From Sisyra terminalis (Eukaryota > Arthropoda > Insecta > Neuroptera > Sisyridae), in NCBI GenBank assembly GCA_958496175.1, contig OY292274.1, forward strand, positions 12,793,689 to 12,857,688: a stretch of 64,000 nt of DNA, in the 5' to 3' direction. The notes under the pieces are model-generated. The model was not told the origin of the DNA. It did not search any database and was given only the letters and a program-made list of their open reading frames with translations. Within the stretch, counting starts at the first letter, position 1; each line of letters opens with the position of its first letter. This document shows, one piece after another, positions 12,973 to 26,830 of this stretch. Position numbers and translations under genes: made by a program.

Positions 12973-14945
12973 CTACAAAGATGACGACTTATTTTTGGTA
13001 ATACTTTCAATATTGACCAAATTAAATATACACATTTACTATAAAAAAACGATATTGATAACATTTCAACAGAACCAATTGATTAACAAAACTCAGTTGA
13101 AAGGAAACTTCGGATGGATATAATTTAAAATTGCCTATAAAGTGAAAATTTCCGAACATTAAATATGAAATGTCTGTAAATATCGAGAAAAATTGAATCC
13201 AAATTCAAAGCACGATTTTGTTCAATACTATTACACTATATAGGTATAGATGCACAGCAAGTATACAAAGCAGGTGTATATCTGTATTCGTACGGAAAAG
13301 TTCAAAGTAAAAGTAGACGATCAGAATAAAAATAAGGGCGAATTGTATGTTATCAGAGACTAGTAATTCGTCTTATGTGTCAGATCTTATTTTAACATGC
13401 TCTTATTCCACCACTTTACATAGTACTATAATATAGTTAAGTATGGTTCAAATCACTTGAAAAATTATACCAGCCCAATAATTTCATAATCGGCTCCTTA
13501 CTGTATCGAATTATAGTTTCAATGTGCCAAATTATTCATAATCATTTTTCTATTAAACTTTGTAGGTAAGAGAATAAAAAAAAACATTTTAAATTGGTTC
13601 ATAACGATTTTACCGTCAAAAAGTTTTCAGGGGTCATGATAAGCTTTAATTTTACGAACACAAAATCTTGGTTTAAAATAATATAACTTAGCATTATAGA
13701 AAAATTGTGCGACAAAACATTTACAACTATGTACTACAACATCAAAACAGGTATAAAACTGTAGAAGCTATTTCACTGGGCTAAAAGGAGTTAAATAAAA
13801 ACATGCTTCATATACATAAAGCCGTTAAAAAAGTTAGAAAAAAAAAATAGCCTGTGGTAAACCCTTAAAGTTTGGGTTAAAGGTTTTACTAAAATTGAGG
13901 TTTGTGAAGAATGGAAATAACACTAAAATTTCGAAAGATTATAAGTTGATTAGAGATATGGATTTGGTTCTTTAAGAAATCTTTTTACTTTTTAACAATG
14001 AAAACATTGTGAGCTTTGAGTCTCGCCAACCTATTTGATATGAACTATTTTTGATTGAATTTCCTTTTTTTCGCAAGATGCTTTTATTCTTCTTATATCT
14101 AATGACTTTGCACAATAGATCATTTGTAGTATGAAAAGTGAAAAAAAAAACTTAACCAATATAACGAAAATCCCATGCAAGTAATAAAGGATTAAAGATA
14201 AATAAGTGAGAAAAAAAAGGAATAAAATTTTAGAAATTCCTCGCAAAAGTTACTATTTGAACATTTAAAATTGCCATGGTGCTTTTAAAATTTGTGCTTT
14301 TAAAAAGAAAAGTTTTAATAAGGATTTCTTATAATTAAAGTTTAGGATTCAGCTTACAATAACGGAATTGTATAAAGGAAATAATAATTTATAGACCAAT
14401 TGCAATAAAATTGAATAGAACTTTTTACTTATAGTATGTATAAAAGTCAATTTTATCTCACCAATCTAATTTTTTTAAAGTTTAAATTTTTTTATACCTT
14501 TCAGACAGAATTAAGTCTTTAGTTCTACATGAAAGACCAATCACGTTTAATTTTACTACTACCGCTCTAAAATGATAAAGAAAAAAGGGAAATGGAAATT
14601 TCAATTATCATATCTTAAACAACGGATCGTATACACTTTTTCTCTGAAATTTACAGCAACTATCAACTATGTTCAAAATTTCTTATGATATCTTGATAAT
14701 AATTTCGAGTAAAATTTTGGCCTCTTGATGTGATAATTGATCTTTCAGAATCGCACAAACACTCGTAAACACATGACGAGTAATTGATTATCTATTTGAG
14801 AATTCTAGATAATATCGTAAAAAAAATTTTATTCTGATTTATTCAAAAGAGTGAGAAACCGTTATGTTACGTTAAGCTGATCAATTATATTCAGGCATTT
14901 TCATTTACTAGGTAATTATATCTACTAAATGTCTATTTCTTTCTA

Positions 14946-16324
14946 CACCGTAAAAAGAGCGTACTAATCTCAAACGTTTTTCGTTTAGTTAAAACCAGCT
15001 GTAAAGGTGGATACGGAGAAATGCGCATGATCTTTAAATCAAGCGCTATACGAGTTTCAAAATGTTTCTTGGGCCAAGAAACATTCAGTTGAGTGGAGAA
15101 TTTAGCGACGTTAAGTCAACTTCGATTTCTTTGTACGAAATCACCATCATATTTATTTCAAACAATATATAAACAATACATAATTATAACATATTTTTAA
15201 ACAAAACAAAGTATGTAAACTTAAATTATTTAATTAAATGTATAAGCCCGTACTATATTTAAGAACTTTAAAAACTCCTAGCGCATACTATAAAAATACA
15301 AATAATCATTTATTAGAATAAAATAAAATATATTATTATGAATATAACATACTTTAATATCAAAAGCAAATCCTCGCTGGCTTTCTTTTGAAGTAGGTTT
15401 CCAATAATTTTTTTGTTGGACTGATACTACGGCTCGTGGAGGAACAATAAAAGTTTATAAATATATAAATATTTTAATTTTTTTAAAAATTATATACAAA
15501 CCTCAAAAACTATCAATAAGATCTTCTAACCTCTGACTCAATAAATATACTTTGATCGCGTCATAAGCCATTTTTATAAAAAACATGTAATAATCGTTCA
15601 ACATAAACTTTCCGCTAAATTTTTTTTAATGAATACTAAAATATGCCATTACACTTATTAAAACAAAAATTTATAAATAATGTTGTATACTTACAAGTTA
15701 AAATGTTAAATGAAAAGCAAAATTCATAGGTTCAAATCGATAATACAGCTCAGAAAACACAGAGGTAAAGTATAGAGGATTCATGTTTGATCCCGTATTC
15801 GACTCGGCAACCCTATCTCTCTCCAACTCACTTTTTCACTTCAACGACCTAGGTCGGAGTGCGGTCGTTTCAAAACTTCAATATAACTTCTAATAAAATT
15901 AATGAATAACAATTTTAAAACAAAAGAGAGAAGGAGAAGAAGGAATAATTTTTATTTATTGTCAATACTCTTGGATAGTATTTATATTTGATTATAATCG
16001 GCATGAACAATAATTGACAATAGTGATCCAGCCCTATAAGGAACTGTATTGAACATTTCATGTTATGCGCATGCGCAGCTTCGGTACACAATGATAAAAT
16101 CCCCTAATTTTGATGCGAAATGTGTAGGGGAGTTCACTCAACTACACTTACCATTTTTGTGAATGTATTTGGCATTCTATTCAAATACGCGTGTTTCTTG
16201 ACACAAGAAATAAAAAATTCTTGATTCAAACCGTTTGGGATTGAATAAAGCGAAATAGATTTCACCAAAGGTAAATTAGTCAAACTCCTAAGGAGTTGGA
16301 TCTCAGAATCAATTTTTTACAGTG
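14946..16324. mobile_element. TA-flanked DNA transposon, copy 2 (1.38 kb)
   Basis: Second copy of the element at 6239-7861, in the same orientation 8.7 kb away, with the same ends (CACCGTAAAAA and TTTTTACAGTG) and TA flanks (14944-14945, 16325-16326). It is shorter because of one internal deletion and a few small indels. Otherwise the copies are very similar, which suggests recent activity relative to the other elements in this intron. Confidence 0.8.
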
Positions 16325-17534
16325 TAGCAAAAATATGTTTAATATAATTTTTGATTCAACAATAAACTTTAAAGTAACATTTTAATAAAGTGAATCATAT
16401 CGTATGAGATGAGTTAATGTACGATCAATGCACCATAACACTTTCGCTTTTTCCCCACAATTTATTTTAGTCACTCTTTATGACACATTTAAACCTAGTG
16501 CTTGTTCGTTATGAAATTAATAAGTCCGGGTGTAGTGAGAAAGATTAATCAATCACTTTTCATTCAACAAAATAAATGAACTTAGTTGACTAATAGAAAA
16601 CTGTGACAAAATTAAAAATCGATTTTTCTCTCTTTGCGCTGGGAGTCGAGCGTAACGTTGAGCTTTTTGTTTAATAATCGTATGTCATATTTGCGCCTGT
16701 TTTTTTTTTCATTTGGTCGAAGAGCTGCGATCGTTTAATATACGACGGTAATTAAGTCCGGCAAAAGATAATGCACTGAACTGATGAGGCGGCTATTATT
16801 TCCATGGTGGTGACGTCATGTATGACATGTTTAATTAAAAAATTGCGCCAGGGAAATTCGAACCATCCACACTGTGGCGCCGATTGTGACACCAACATTG
16901 GATGTTCAACGAGAGAGCAAGCTTATCATTTAAATCAGAACAGCCAGTGCTGCATTTTTCTGTTTAATAGAGTCATTTTTAAATGATTCACACGTTGGAG
17001 GACTTGACGCTTGTCACTTATGCAATAGCATGAATATGGAAAGTTTTTAATCCTTTAAAAGAGTCGACTTAAAACCGGGACGCAAAGCACATAATTGACA
17101 TTCCTGCCAACCCCTGTGTCGTAAACTTATTTACCGCCTGACTTTCCCATATTTTCACATAATTTCTCTTATGTGTTCATTCCATAAATTAACATTATAC
17201 GTAGGTATAAATGAAAATAACCCATAGCTTTCAAGTGCTCCGGACGTATTTTCTTCGTTAAAACGTTACTTAAATAATAAACGACACGCAAAATTTACAA
17301 TGAAACAAGTGTGTCAAGTGGAGAGGCTTTTCACATAGGCTTAGCAAAAGGTTCATGAATTAAAAGGCAAAATATTCCTTTTCCAAAATTCCTTTTTAAA
17401 TCTCCAAAATTTCATTTTCACTAAAATTAAGTATTACATTTTTAACTTTTTGACAATCTTAAACGCTTGTTGTAATTGACAAGTACAAAAAAAAAAAACA
17501 CACGCGACAAAAAAGCACACAAAAGTTCACACAC

Positions 17535-18636
17535 GGTAGAAGTGAAACCTTCAAAAAAGATGAACCTCAAGATATTGAGACGAATGTAAGATTTTATGAG
17601 TAGAATAATTGTATGGTTTATTTTACGATTTATTAACATATATATTACATAAATTTATCCGGAATCCAAATTTGCATTTTCGATAAATGATACAAGAGCT
17701 TATAATAATGGAAGTATGAAATAAATCCAGTGGTGGTAAAGATGCAGGTGTCGTTTAATATTTGAAACTACTGAATTTGGACAATCGTTGGAATTACATT
17801 TTTCTTGATTGCTTAAAAATACGTGCAGCACAATAAAATATTTGCATTAGAATTTTAAATTATTATTCATAAAAGATCTTCATGTCCGGGACGTTGTGGT
17901 TTTAAATTTCGTTGGAATCACAATCGTTCACAAAAGGAGCACATATTATGACCGAACATATTATTAAAAAAAAATTAACGAAAATCTTCATGAGCAATTT
18001 TATTTCGACGAAATTTTTAGTACCTAAGGAATTGGCTATACATTCATTTGAGTAGCACCTGAAAAACAGTTCGTAATATTATGTGATATCAGAATTAATT
18101 TTAAATTAGCTTTTATTTTATTGAAATTTCATGATGAAGAACGAAATATGCGATTAGAAAATATTTAAGTACTTGCATCATTTTCACTATTTTGCACAGT
18201 CTAATCATTATTAAACGTATAAGAACTATTATTTTTCTTATTTAATAATGCTTTTGCGGCGTGCCCGAAATTCACGAACACGTTCTATTGAACCTATTGA
18301 CGTCTTTATAGCCTTGTTTTCTTTACTTTTTTTAATAATCATGACAATAATCCGTATTCATTTACGGCAAACTTGAAAATTAATTTTATTAAAATAATGA
18401 AATATTTATGCTCACAATTATAATAAGCAATTTAACACGGTTGTTATTAGTCGCTATGAAAACCATTCTCAAGTAGCGTAATACGCAGGCGCGCACAACC
18501 ATAAGAAATACTAATGTTTCCTACCTCATTCTTTCTCATGCTAAATCTTACAGAATTGTATATTCCCGCTTTCCGTTTCCGTTTCATAAAATTTCAAGTC
18601 ACAACGGTGCTAAGGCAGTTTTCACTTCAAAAATTC
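17535..18636. repeat. 1.1 kb direct repeat of unknown type, copy A
   Basis: About 1102 bp that matches 60306-61409 along its whole length in the same orientation, with base changes and small indels only. It begins GGTAGAAGTGAAACCTTC and ends CTTCAAAAATTC. It contains a less AT-rich stretch with AATACGCAGGCGCGCACAAC. There is no clear terminal inverted repeat, no coding frame and no LTR-like TG...CA ends. It could be an uncharacterised non-coding transposon or a duplicated piece of intron. Confidence 0.8.
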
Positions 18637-21600
18637 TCCTCAATGTTTCCAATAAAATATTCCTGATTTTTTTATATGAATCCCAAATGGTTTTAACATT
18701 AATGTCGAAATTAACTTGCGGTTTTTATTCCAAAAATTTTTAAAATAACTCAATAATCGTGTTTTACAAGTTAAATGCACGTTGTTGAGAAATTTAAAAC
18801 CTCTTTTAATAAAAATTAAAAAGACCTTCAAGATTTAATCTTTCCTCAGTGATAAATTCTTAATAGCTTTAAATAAAGCTTTGAATTATAAGTGCTTTCA
18901 AAATTCATATCCTGTAATTCATTTTTCTGAGAATAAATTGAAAATTTCTGCGAAAAAGTGATAAAGTTATATGTTATAAAATTGAAAAAAATTTAATTAC
19001 GCTGTTTTACTTGTATCATATATTAAATTTTATAAGGAAAGTTACATCAAAGGATATTAAATTTCCTTAATATATTCGATATTTATATACGATTTTCTGC
19101 ATTTTACAAATATAGTAGCTCCTGATCTCTTGTATATCTTAAAATATATCTTCATGAATATTCTCACCACAATTGAAAGTAAGATGATTGAAAATATATT
19201 TAATGGTATTAAAATTTTATTATTAATTTCAATTTTTCAGACTGTATCGCATTTTTTAAATAGTTTTAAAAACAAAGGGGATATCTAGCCAAGAGTTCTG
19301 TGTAATTTAGTCCTCTGTTTTTATTATTGATAAATATTTAATTTTATTAATTCCAAGTCAATCAATAAATTTTTCCATAATTAATTCCATGATTAAACAT
19401 ACGACGTAAATAATTATATTCAATAATTCTCAATTTTAATTGTATTTAATTATATTTCGTTTCAAACATCAATAGTACCTACCGTAATTCTTATGGTATT
19501 TGTCATATATGACAGACTTCATAATTGGAAAAAAAAATATCAACCTTAAAATAAGGACGAAAATTAAAACAAAAATAAATATTTACAGAGCAATTTTAAT
19601 TAAATAAATTCAAAAGTTCCGAACCGAAAATTATACTAATAACATAATTTATATATGACAGATGATGAATGAGATATAAGTTGATTTAAATAAATATATA
19701 TGGGCAATACAATCACATTAATCGTTTTAATTTATTTTAAATCTCATTTGAATATATAAAATTAAATAAATATCGCATTAGTTTATAATAATCTACGCAA
19801 ATATTAACATCATTTAACGCATTAATTTCCATTGATTTATCAAACATGGAATATTCACACAAAATATTTATAATTAATGTTTGATATTGAAAAAAAAAGA
19901 CATATTTAATTATTATCAGAAATTTTATTGGTCAATAATATGGTAATTTTGTTTGTGAGGCTTTTGCTCTTTGGTATAATATTAATTGATCTAGATGTAT
20001 AATTGATAATGGAAGAGCTAATTTAATATATTCATGTTATTGACGGTTCAATAAAGATTTCCTTCTTTGTTGAATTAAAATTTGGTTCATTAACAAGCCG
20101 TCAATAAGTTTCTTTGAGCACAAAAGATCAGTGATACTGTCAAAAGATAAATATACTATTAACTCTACTAAGTTGTTTCAATTAAACTTTTTAATATTCC
20201 CACAGTATAAACCTTCATTTACGATAAAAGGCCGGTACTAAAATAAACCTTTTACAACAATGATTTTAAAAATTCATGGATATAAAACAGTAATATAAAT
20301 TTCTTTAATACTAAAATTGTATCAGTCTATGAAGTACAATCTAACTTATTCATACCTAAAACCGAAATTCAATAAGTCATAATGCGATAGCGTATTTTAA
20401 TGAAATGCTTTTATTATATAATCTAAATACTTCGTTACTAAATACGTTACAAATATATTAGATTGCATTAAAGTTTAGAGTGAAGTTAATAGCGATTTTA
20501 TTAAAGTAAATAGAGACTCAATTAAAAATGGAAACATAGTATTTTATGGATTGGACATACCCATCACTGAAACTTGAGTCTTGCTATTCTGATATGATGG
20601 ATGCAATGGATCTTAACATGGATGATCACTAGATGTATCTCAAAGAAGTGGCTTATATGATCATCTAAACCATGAATATTGCATATAGAGTAGTAGAGTT
20701 CAACGAGAGTAGTATTACCTTTTAGTGGAAGCTTAAGCTTTCTAACGAACAACATTATCATTCACGAAAAAAAAATTACGAAAAATTAAGCTTTATATGC
20801 TCATTAATTCTTTCATTTTTATGGTTTTGTGCTTAGTTATAAGTTTTATTGGAATTTTCTATTTGTAAGTTGACTATAAGATTTTTGTAGTTAAATTGAA
20901 GGACTTAAGTGAAATTGTTTAACTCTCGCATTCGTCATATGTTGTGTGGAATATACAAGTTTAATTTCTTGCCATTCAAAAGTTCATATAAATATAAAGT
21001 TTAAAATTAAACTTTGGCTCGGTTACGAATGTTAGGTCAGTTTATATAATTCCACATCAAAGTTTTGTTCACGTTCATGTTGTAAACGAGATAAAGAAGA
21101 AAGTTTGTCGAGTTTACCTTTTGTACATCCCAAAATTTATAGCCATTCGCAAATTTAGTACTCCTTTATCTCACAATCTTAATTATTATTTGGTTCTAAA
21201 TTGTTTATTAAAATTTTCTTGGCAATTTCACGGTTGGATAAAGGAGCTGTGAAATGAATAATTGAGAAAAATTTCTGCGGTTTGAGGAACAAAGTTGTGC
21301 TGATACAATGGGATGGGATTGTTGGTGTTTTTAACGAGCCAACAAATCCCTGAAAAATAACGTTTTTCAGTTGTGAACGAGACGATTGAATTTGTGCGGA
21401 TTTGAACAAAACGGAGGCAAAACATGGAGTTCAATTCGTTAGTAATTGTTTTCCAAGCGATGAACAATCTATTTGTATTTAATCAAAATTTAAATTTCCG
21501 TTTCAAATTTTATTGGAAAACACACGTCATCTCTTTGTGCAATAAATTAGCCATGCAATATTTGTTTTTGCGATGAATCATTATTTTTTGTCGTATCATA

Positions 21601-23414
21601 GCGAAATAATACGCTTTTATTTGTTTGTGTATACCTACGAGTATAATATGTGTGTGAGAAAAAAGTTGTGTGTATTTGTTTATAACCAGAAACTCATCTT
21701 GGCCGTGTTGTGTCCCATTGGGAACAGGATATGATGGTATTTCTCATCTTCATCCATTTGGTCCTGTGTCACCAACAGGTTCTCATTATCTTTCCCATAT
21801 TCAACATAATATACATATAACTTTTTATGAATGTAATCACGATCTATGCGAAGATTTGTTTCATAGATACATTTTAGTTTCCATCTTCAACCCCCATTTT
21901 CCAGCCATGAACAAACAGAACAAATTTAAAGAGTTCATTTTTCATTTAATTCGCAAGAAAAAACAAGAACTTTCTCATCAAATCTAGCGATATAGCTGAC
22001 GGTTCGACTAATAGACGAGCAATGTTAGACAACTTCAATTTGAAACATAGAAAAATGGCTCACAACATTAAATGACCATCCATTTAGAAATGAAAACGAT
22101 GTATATATGTTTCAATATATCTTTTCGTCGTCAAAACCCAATATAAATAAAATGCTCTCTAGAACTCGAGTGTTTGTTATTATATACCCTTTCCCCACAA
22201 AAATTAATGTCTGCAAAATGAAATTGTCAATTTTCCTTCATGGTACTACTTACATTTAATTCAAAAGATTTTAATTTTCCCTTGTTGCTTGTATTGGTTT
22301 TTTTTCCACTTTAAATTTTCTCAGAATTACTGTAATTCTTATCGTAATAAAGATCTTTTTTTTTAATAAAAATTAAACGATTTCTGTAGAACAATCTTGA
22401 AAATCTATTTAAAAAAAGATAATCTTCTTAAGAGTTTTATAAAAAATATGAAAATATACCTTTACAATAACCAACCTAGTTTGTAGTGCTTATGAAATTT
22501 GAAATAAAAATATGCTTTTTTTAAATATTTTCCTTAATTTAATATTTGCTTGGTTGGAGAAAAAATAAATTAGTAAAAGACCATTTAAATTATCAAAATT
22601 TGTTTAATTTTTACAAATATTTCCTTAACAGGCAATGGCATTTTACATGGATTTTAAACTAAATTTTAAACTAGAATTTTAATTTGGTCAAATTCTATCT
22701 AATCATCAAAATAATTTTAAAATAAAACTTAGAATTACCTTTTGTTAACATTGGTACTTTTTAAGGTTGCTGTCAATAGTCAGTGATATTACTTCACAGT
22801 CGTATAACTGTATTGTTCTGTAGGATAATCTTACTTGAAAAAATGGGCTTAAGAAAACAACTTATCGCTTGATAATGTGGTATCAGAACCAAATATTCAA
22901 TACATAAATTCTTTACTCGCAATGTGCAATAAATTTTAAATTATACCGAGAGCATTGCTTATCAACGCAACGAAAATGAAAAAAGCTATCTTTAACTTCC
23001 ATTTTAACAAATTTTGAAGAAATACAAAATTTATTTTCTTTCAATAACTAAAAAATGTATGCATATGCATTAGGATGTCCCAAAAAAACGAAACTTCTTT
23101 TTTTTTAACGCATAACCCCTAATTTTATTTGAATGTTGTAAAAATGATTGAAAATATTTTTTTGCACCTAGAACCACTGCAACCCGTGCCGACTTGCATC
23201 AAAACATTCCAATACTTGTATACGAAGGCGCACGGAAGTTAACGTATGGATGTGCTTTCTATTACTTAAATGTTTAATAAGTAAAATTATTTTTTTTTCA
23301 TTCAGTCAATATGTTGATGAAATTATGCGGTTCCAAACTAGAAATATTTTTAATAGGAAACTTTAAACATCAAATTACCGGTTCCAAACTTCCCTAAAAC
23401 GGACTAGAAAAGGC

Positions 23415-24340
23415 AGTCCTGTTCTATAATATCCGTGAAGTGATTTTATGTGTTAATCAATACGCAAATCTACTTCGCATGCATAGTAATTTATTAAGAA
23501 AAGGAACAAAAATCAACTTAATTTTTAGTACTGGATACTGTAACTGTACATTAGGATGGTAAACTCTTCCTGGCTTTAAATGCATACAAATCAAAAAAAG
23601 AACGATTACTGATAGTTATTTCATATGGTAATAAAAAATAACTTATCGTTTCGCTGTACCAAAATTGGACAACTTTTCGGGAAGATAAACAGGCAGTTTG
23701 GAACGCCATTATTGATTGGAATCTTGAAAATAAAGTGAAAATTCTTTATTGTGATATTACTGCTTCACATACACGTTGTATTAATAGGACTTCTGTGCTT
23801 CTTGAGCCGAAACTAAGTAAGGAAATGCAGATTTTTACTTGCTGTCATAACGTCTATAAATTGATATTAAAATGGGTGTTTGAAGAAAAAATTGGCCAGA
23901 CAATTAAAAAGTCTTGACATTCGCTTGTTGAAAAATTTCCGTTCAAATTGGAAACAAATTGATTTCAAGAAAATAAAGCTGTAGTCCACGAAAGTTATCA
24001 TGCTTCAATGTATCAGAGTTGAACAGAATGTAAGTATTCTACCGAATTGAGTAAACTAAAAAATCACTAAAGATGACTATTGAGAATTGATTTACTACCC
24101 AGTAACTTTTGACATTCAACGCTAAACCTTCACTGCAATGCTATTTAGCTTTAAAAGCACCTTACCTGGTGATTTTTTATGCTTTTTAAAGGGTCATGAA
24201 AGCTTACGAAAAATGGATCTCAAAATCAGCTTTACAGAAGTTCTGCCAACATTTATGGTATTTAAAAGATGAATTGTCAGTCTTGTCCATTGAAGATTAT
24301 GTAAACCAAAAACCAAAAGTAAAAATTATACGAGTAAACG
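23415..24340 (+). pseudogene. Decayed DNA-transposon-derived protein (uncharacterised family)
   Basis: Conceptual translation gives a run of family-like segments on the + strand: a frame with two stops leading through LLIVISYGN and NWTTFREDKQAVWNAIIDWN into ILYCDITASHTRC, SVLLEPKLSKEM and FTCCHNVYKLILKWVFE (to about 23917). Next comes RLLKNFRSNWKQIDF in a shifted frame, and later ALQKFCQHLWYLKDELSV near 24230. From memory this order (T-A-S-N-T-G-like block, C-R-H-H-like block, H-L-W-Y-L block) matches a family of uncharacterised proteins very abundant in aphids and other arthropods, probably a mobile-element protein. The typical second residue of C-R-H-H is changed. Superfamily not known to me. 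Confidence 0.6.
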
Positions 24341-24617
24341 TTATATCCCATCGAAAGTAGAACTTAATGACTCATTTTATGGTTAGCCTGGCAAGCTATA
24401 GTATGAATTTTATTTATTATTAAGATATATGGTAAGAGTACGCTTATTTTTAATTTCAGATAAAATCATCGATAACTTTGTTTTAATCAAGTTATGTTCT
24501 AACTGGAAAAAGCAAACGTTGTAAAAAAACTACTATTTTTTGCTCTTTATTGCTTGGGAAAAAAAATGTATAACATTGATAAGTATTTTATTTACTTCCG
24601 AATCACAATAAATTAAT

Positions 24618-24744
24618 GGATAATAATATACGATATATATGTCTTTGAGATTCAATTAAAAAATTACTTTATTACTGTCGAAACACGTCGTAATAAAGTA
24701 ATTTTTTAATTGAATCTCAAAGACATATATATATATTATTATCC
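24618..24744. repeat. Long perfect-looking hairpin
   Basis: Inverted repeat with arms of about 55 nt (24618-24675 and 24690-24744) around the 14-nt loop TGTCGAAACACGTC. The arms pair almost without mismatch over the inner 40 or so bases. It lies about 280 bp after the transposase-like pseudogene. It could be a head-to-head junction of two element ends. Confidence 0.85.
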
Positions 24745-26309
24745 TTTAAAAAATGTAATTGATACTTTTCAAAACAATATAATTGTTCTTCAGCAATTAG
24801 TGAAGTAAATCTCCATGCAAATCAGATTAAATAACCGGTGATTGTCTTATTAACAAACCTATTATCAAGTCATTTATTGCACATAGAATTCAAAATAACA
24901 GGAATTATTGTAAGTCGGTTGAAACTTTTAGAAGGTATTCATTGAAACAATGAACGGTTTGAGAATGAAGTAGTCGCTAGAGCTTAGAAATAAACAGCTA
25001 TTGTAACAAGCTGGTCAAGTTGCTTTCCCTCAACATGAAAATCTTGCCTTTAATCAAAATAATTACAGGACTATACAATACTTACAAAACTAATTTTTCC
25101 TCTTCAGAAATTTTCGGTATAAAGATTCATCACATACAATAAAATTTAAAGCTGTAGTAAAATCAAATTTTAGTTTTAATCCTAAATTTTTAGGTAACAT
25201 CTATTAAAATATTATGTAAACTTTAAACAACATACATATTAATTCTTTTAAAACTTAATGGAAATAAAAATTAAATTGAAAAGAAACCGACCTTTTATAA
25301 ATAACAAACTTAAAAAGATTGACCACAACTGTTAATCACAAAATAATTATATAATTGAAATTTATGTCCACCTACATGAATGCCAAAAATCAACTACTAC
25401 AAAGTTAAATCCCATAAAATAATTTCACAAATATGAATGGTGTTTAAGTTGTATATAATGGATTATTATTTGTGGGAGGGTAATTGATTTAAAATTTCCC
25501 GATATTGAATATCGTTTGACCTCATAAATATTTCACCGGTCGTATTGAGTATTTCGAGTTTTGAAATGCTTATATATTGTTTTTTTTTTTCAAATGAAAG
25601 TAGTATTCTTATATAATTATCGCACACACCTACATAAAATCACACAAAAGCATTATTGCGGATGTATAGGTAATATGGGTATTAAACTAGTAATCCATCC
25701 CACCTACGTATCAATAATTTTTGGACAATGGCACTTTTCGAAAACTCTATGATTACAAAAGGGAACATAATAGCTGTTTTCAACTGTAAGGGGAGGTTTT
25801 TATCAAGTAAAGGGAAGGACAATGAACTTAATTATTTTTAAACTACAATAGTATCAATAAATATTTTAAAATTTTCAACACTTTCTAAATATAACTAAAG
25901 ACAAAAGCTACCACTTGAATAACTCAAATAAACATAGAAAAATTTAAATTCCCTGAACAAAAATAGAACCGATGAAAAAATTGGAACTAAAAATGAATAA
26001 TTTATTAACCTTACTATCTGAATAGCTAATCTCGCATATTTTAGTATATTAGATAAGTTATTGTTTTTTTTTTTTATAAATTATAAAACAAAATTATGAA
26101 TTATTTAGTCATTCGTTACAACAACAAAAAAGAAAACCATTTTCAATTTGTTATATATAAGAAAGATTTATAAAAGCTAACCTGATAATATACCAAGTGT
26201 GGATATTTTTATGAGATTTTAATTCAGCTGAATTAAGAAGTGCTAAAGCATCCAATGTAAGTTGGTTTGCAAATATAAATAAAATGCTTTTTTCTTATAA
26301 AATAAAAAT

Positions 26310-26830
26310 CATATACGCATAGGGCTTTACGTGAAAGTTGCAGTGAGAAGGATATAGACTTTGTTCAACTTCAGCTAAAGCATGGTGTTTGCATAGTTAA
26401 AGGGCGTATACGACCAGAATCCAAAGCTCTTAATAAATCGTATTCCGTAGCCTTAATAATCGACCAAAAATGTAAAAAACGGAACGATGTTCACTGTTAT
26501 AACTGTACAGCTTCGGTAGATACTAGAGCTTTTACACTAGCACGTTTAATATCCAATGTAATAGTTGTTTTCATATGTACTTTTGATATACAGATGGTGG
26601 TAAACAAATCTTAGCATTACTCAATTGAAGAACTAATGTTTTCATGCTACTGGAAAAATTTTCGGTTCTCAGATGGTGTTGCCATTGCCATGAATTATAA
26701 CGAAGCTCAAAGTCTTTCGAAAAAAAAAACAACTCCGATTTCAATTAACAATTTGCGCGATGACAATTTGCTTTTGCAAGAAGTGGTTCAATTCGTAAAA
26801 TATCAACAATGAAATTGTCAAATTGGACAA
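26310..26830 (+). pseudogene. Possible decayed transposon coding sequence
   Basis: A less AT-rich block whose translation contains IVKGRIRPESKALNKSYSV and, after a break, MFSCYWKNFRFSDG and YNEAQSLSKK. It faintly recalls the SWIM-type/YqaJ-associated proteins common in aphid genomes, but the SWIM cysteine and histidine pattern is not intact. I cannot identify it with confidence. Confidence 0.3.

Noticed and set aside
17535..18636. LTR of a retrotransposon as explanation for the 1.1 kb repeat
   Set aside because: Ends lack TG...CA, no primer-binding site or polypurine tract was seen, and the 42 kb between the copies holds host exons rather than gag-pol.
21670..21987. Open frame of 105 codons starting with a Gly/Pro-rich segment
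   Set aside because: Composition changes to AT-rich random-like sequence after 35 codons; no family resemblance and no convincing splice sites around it.
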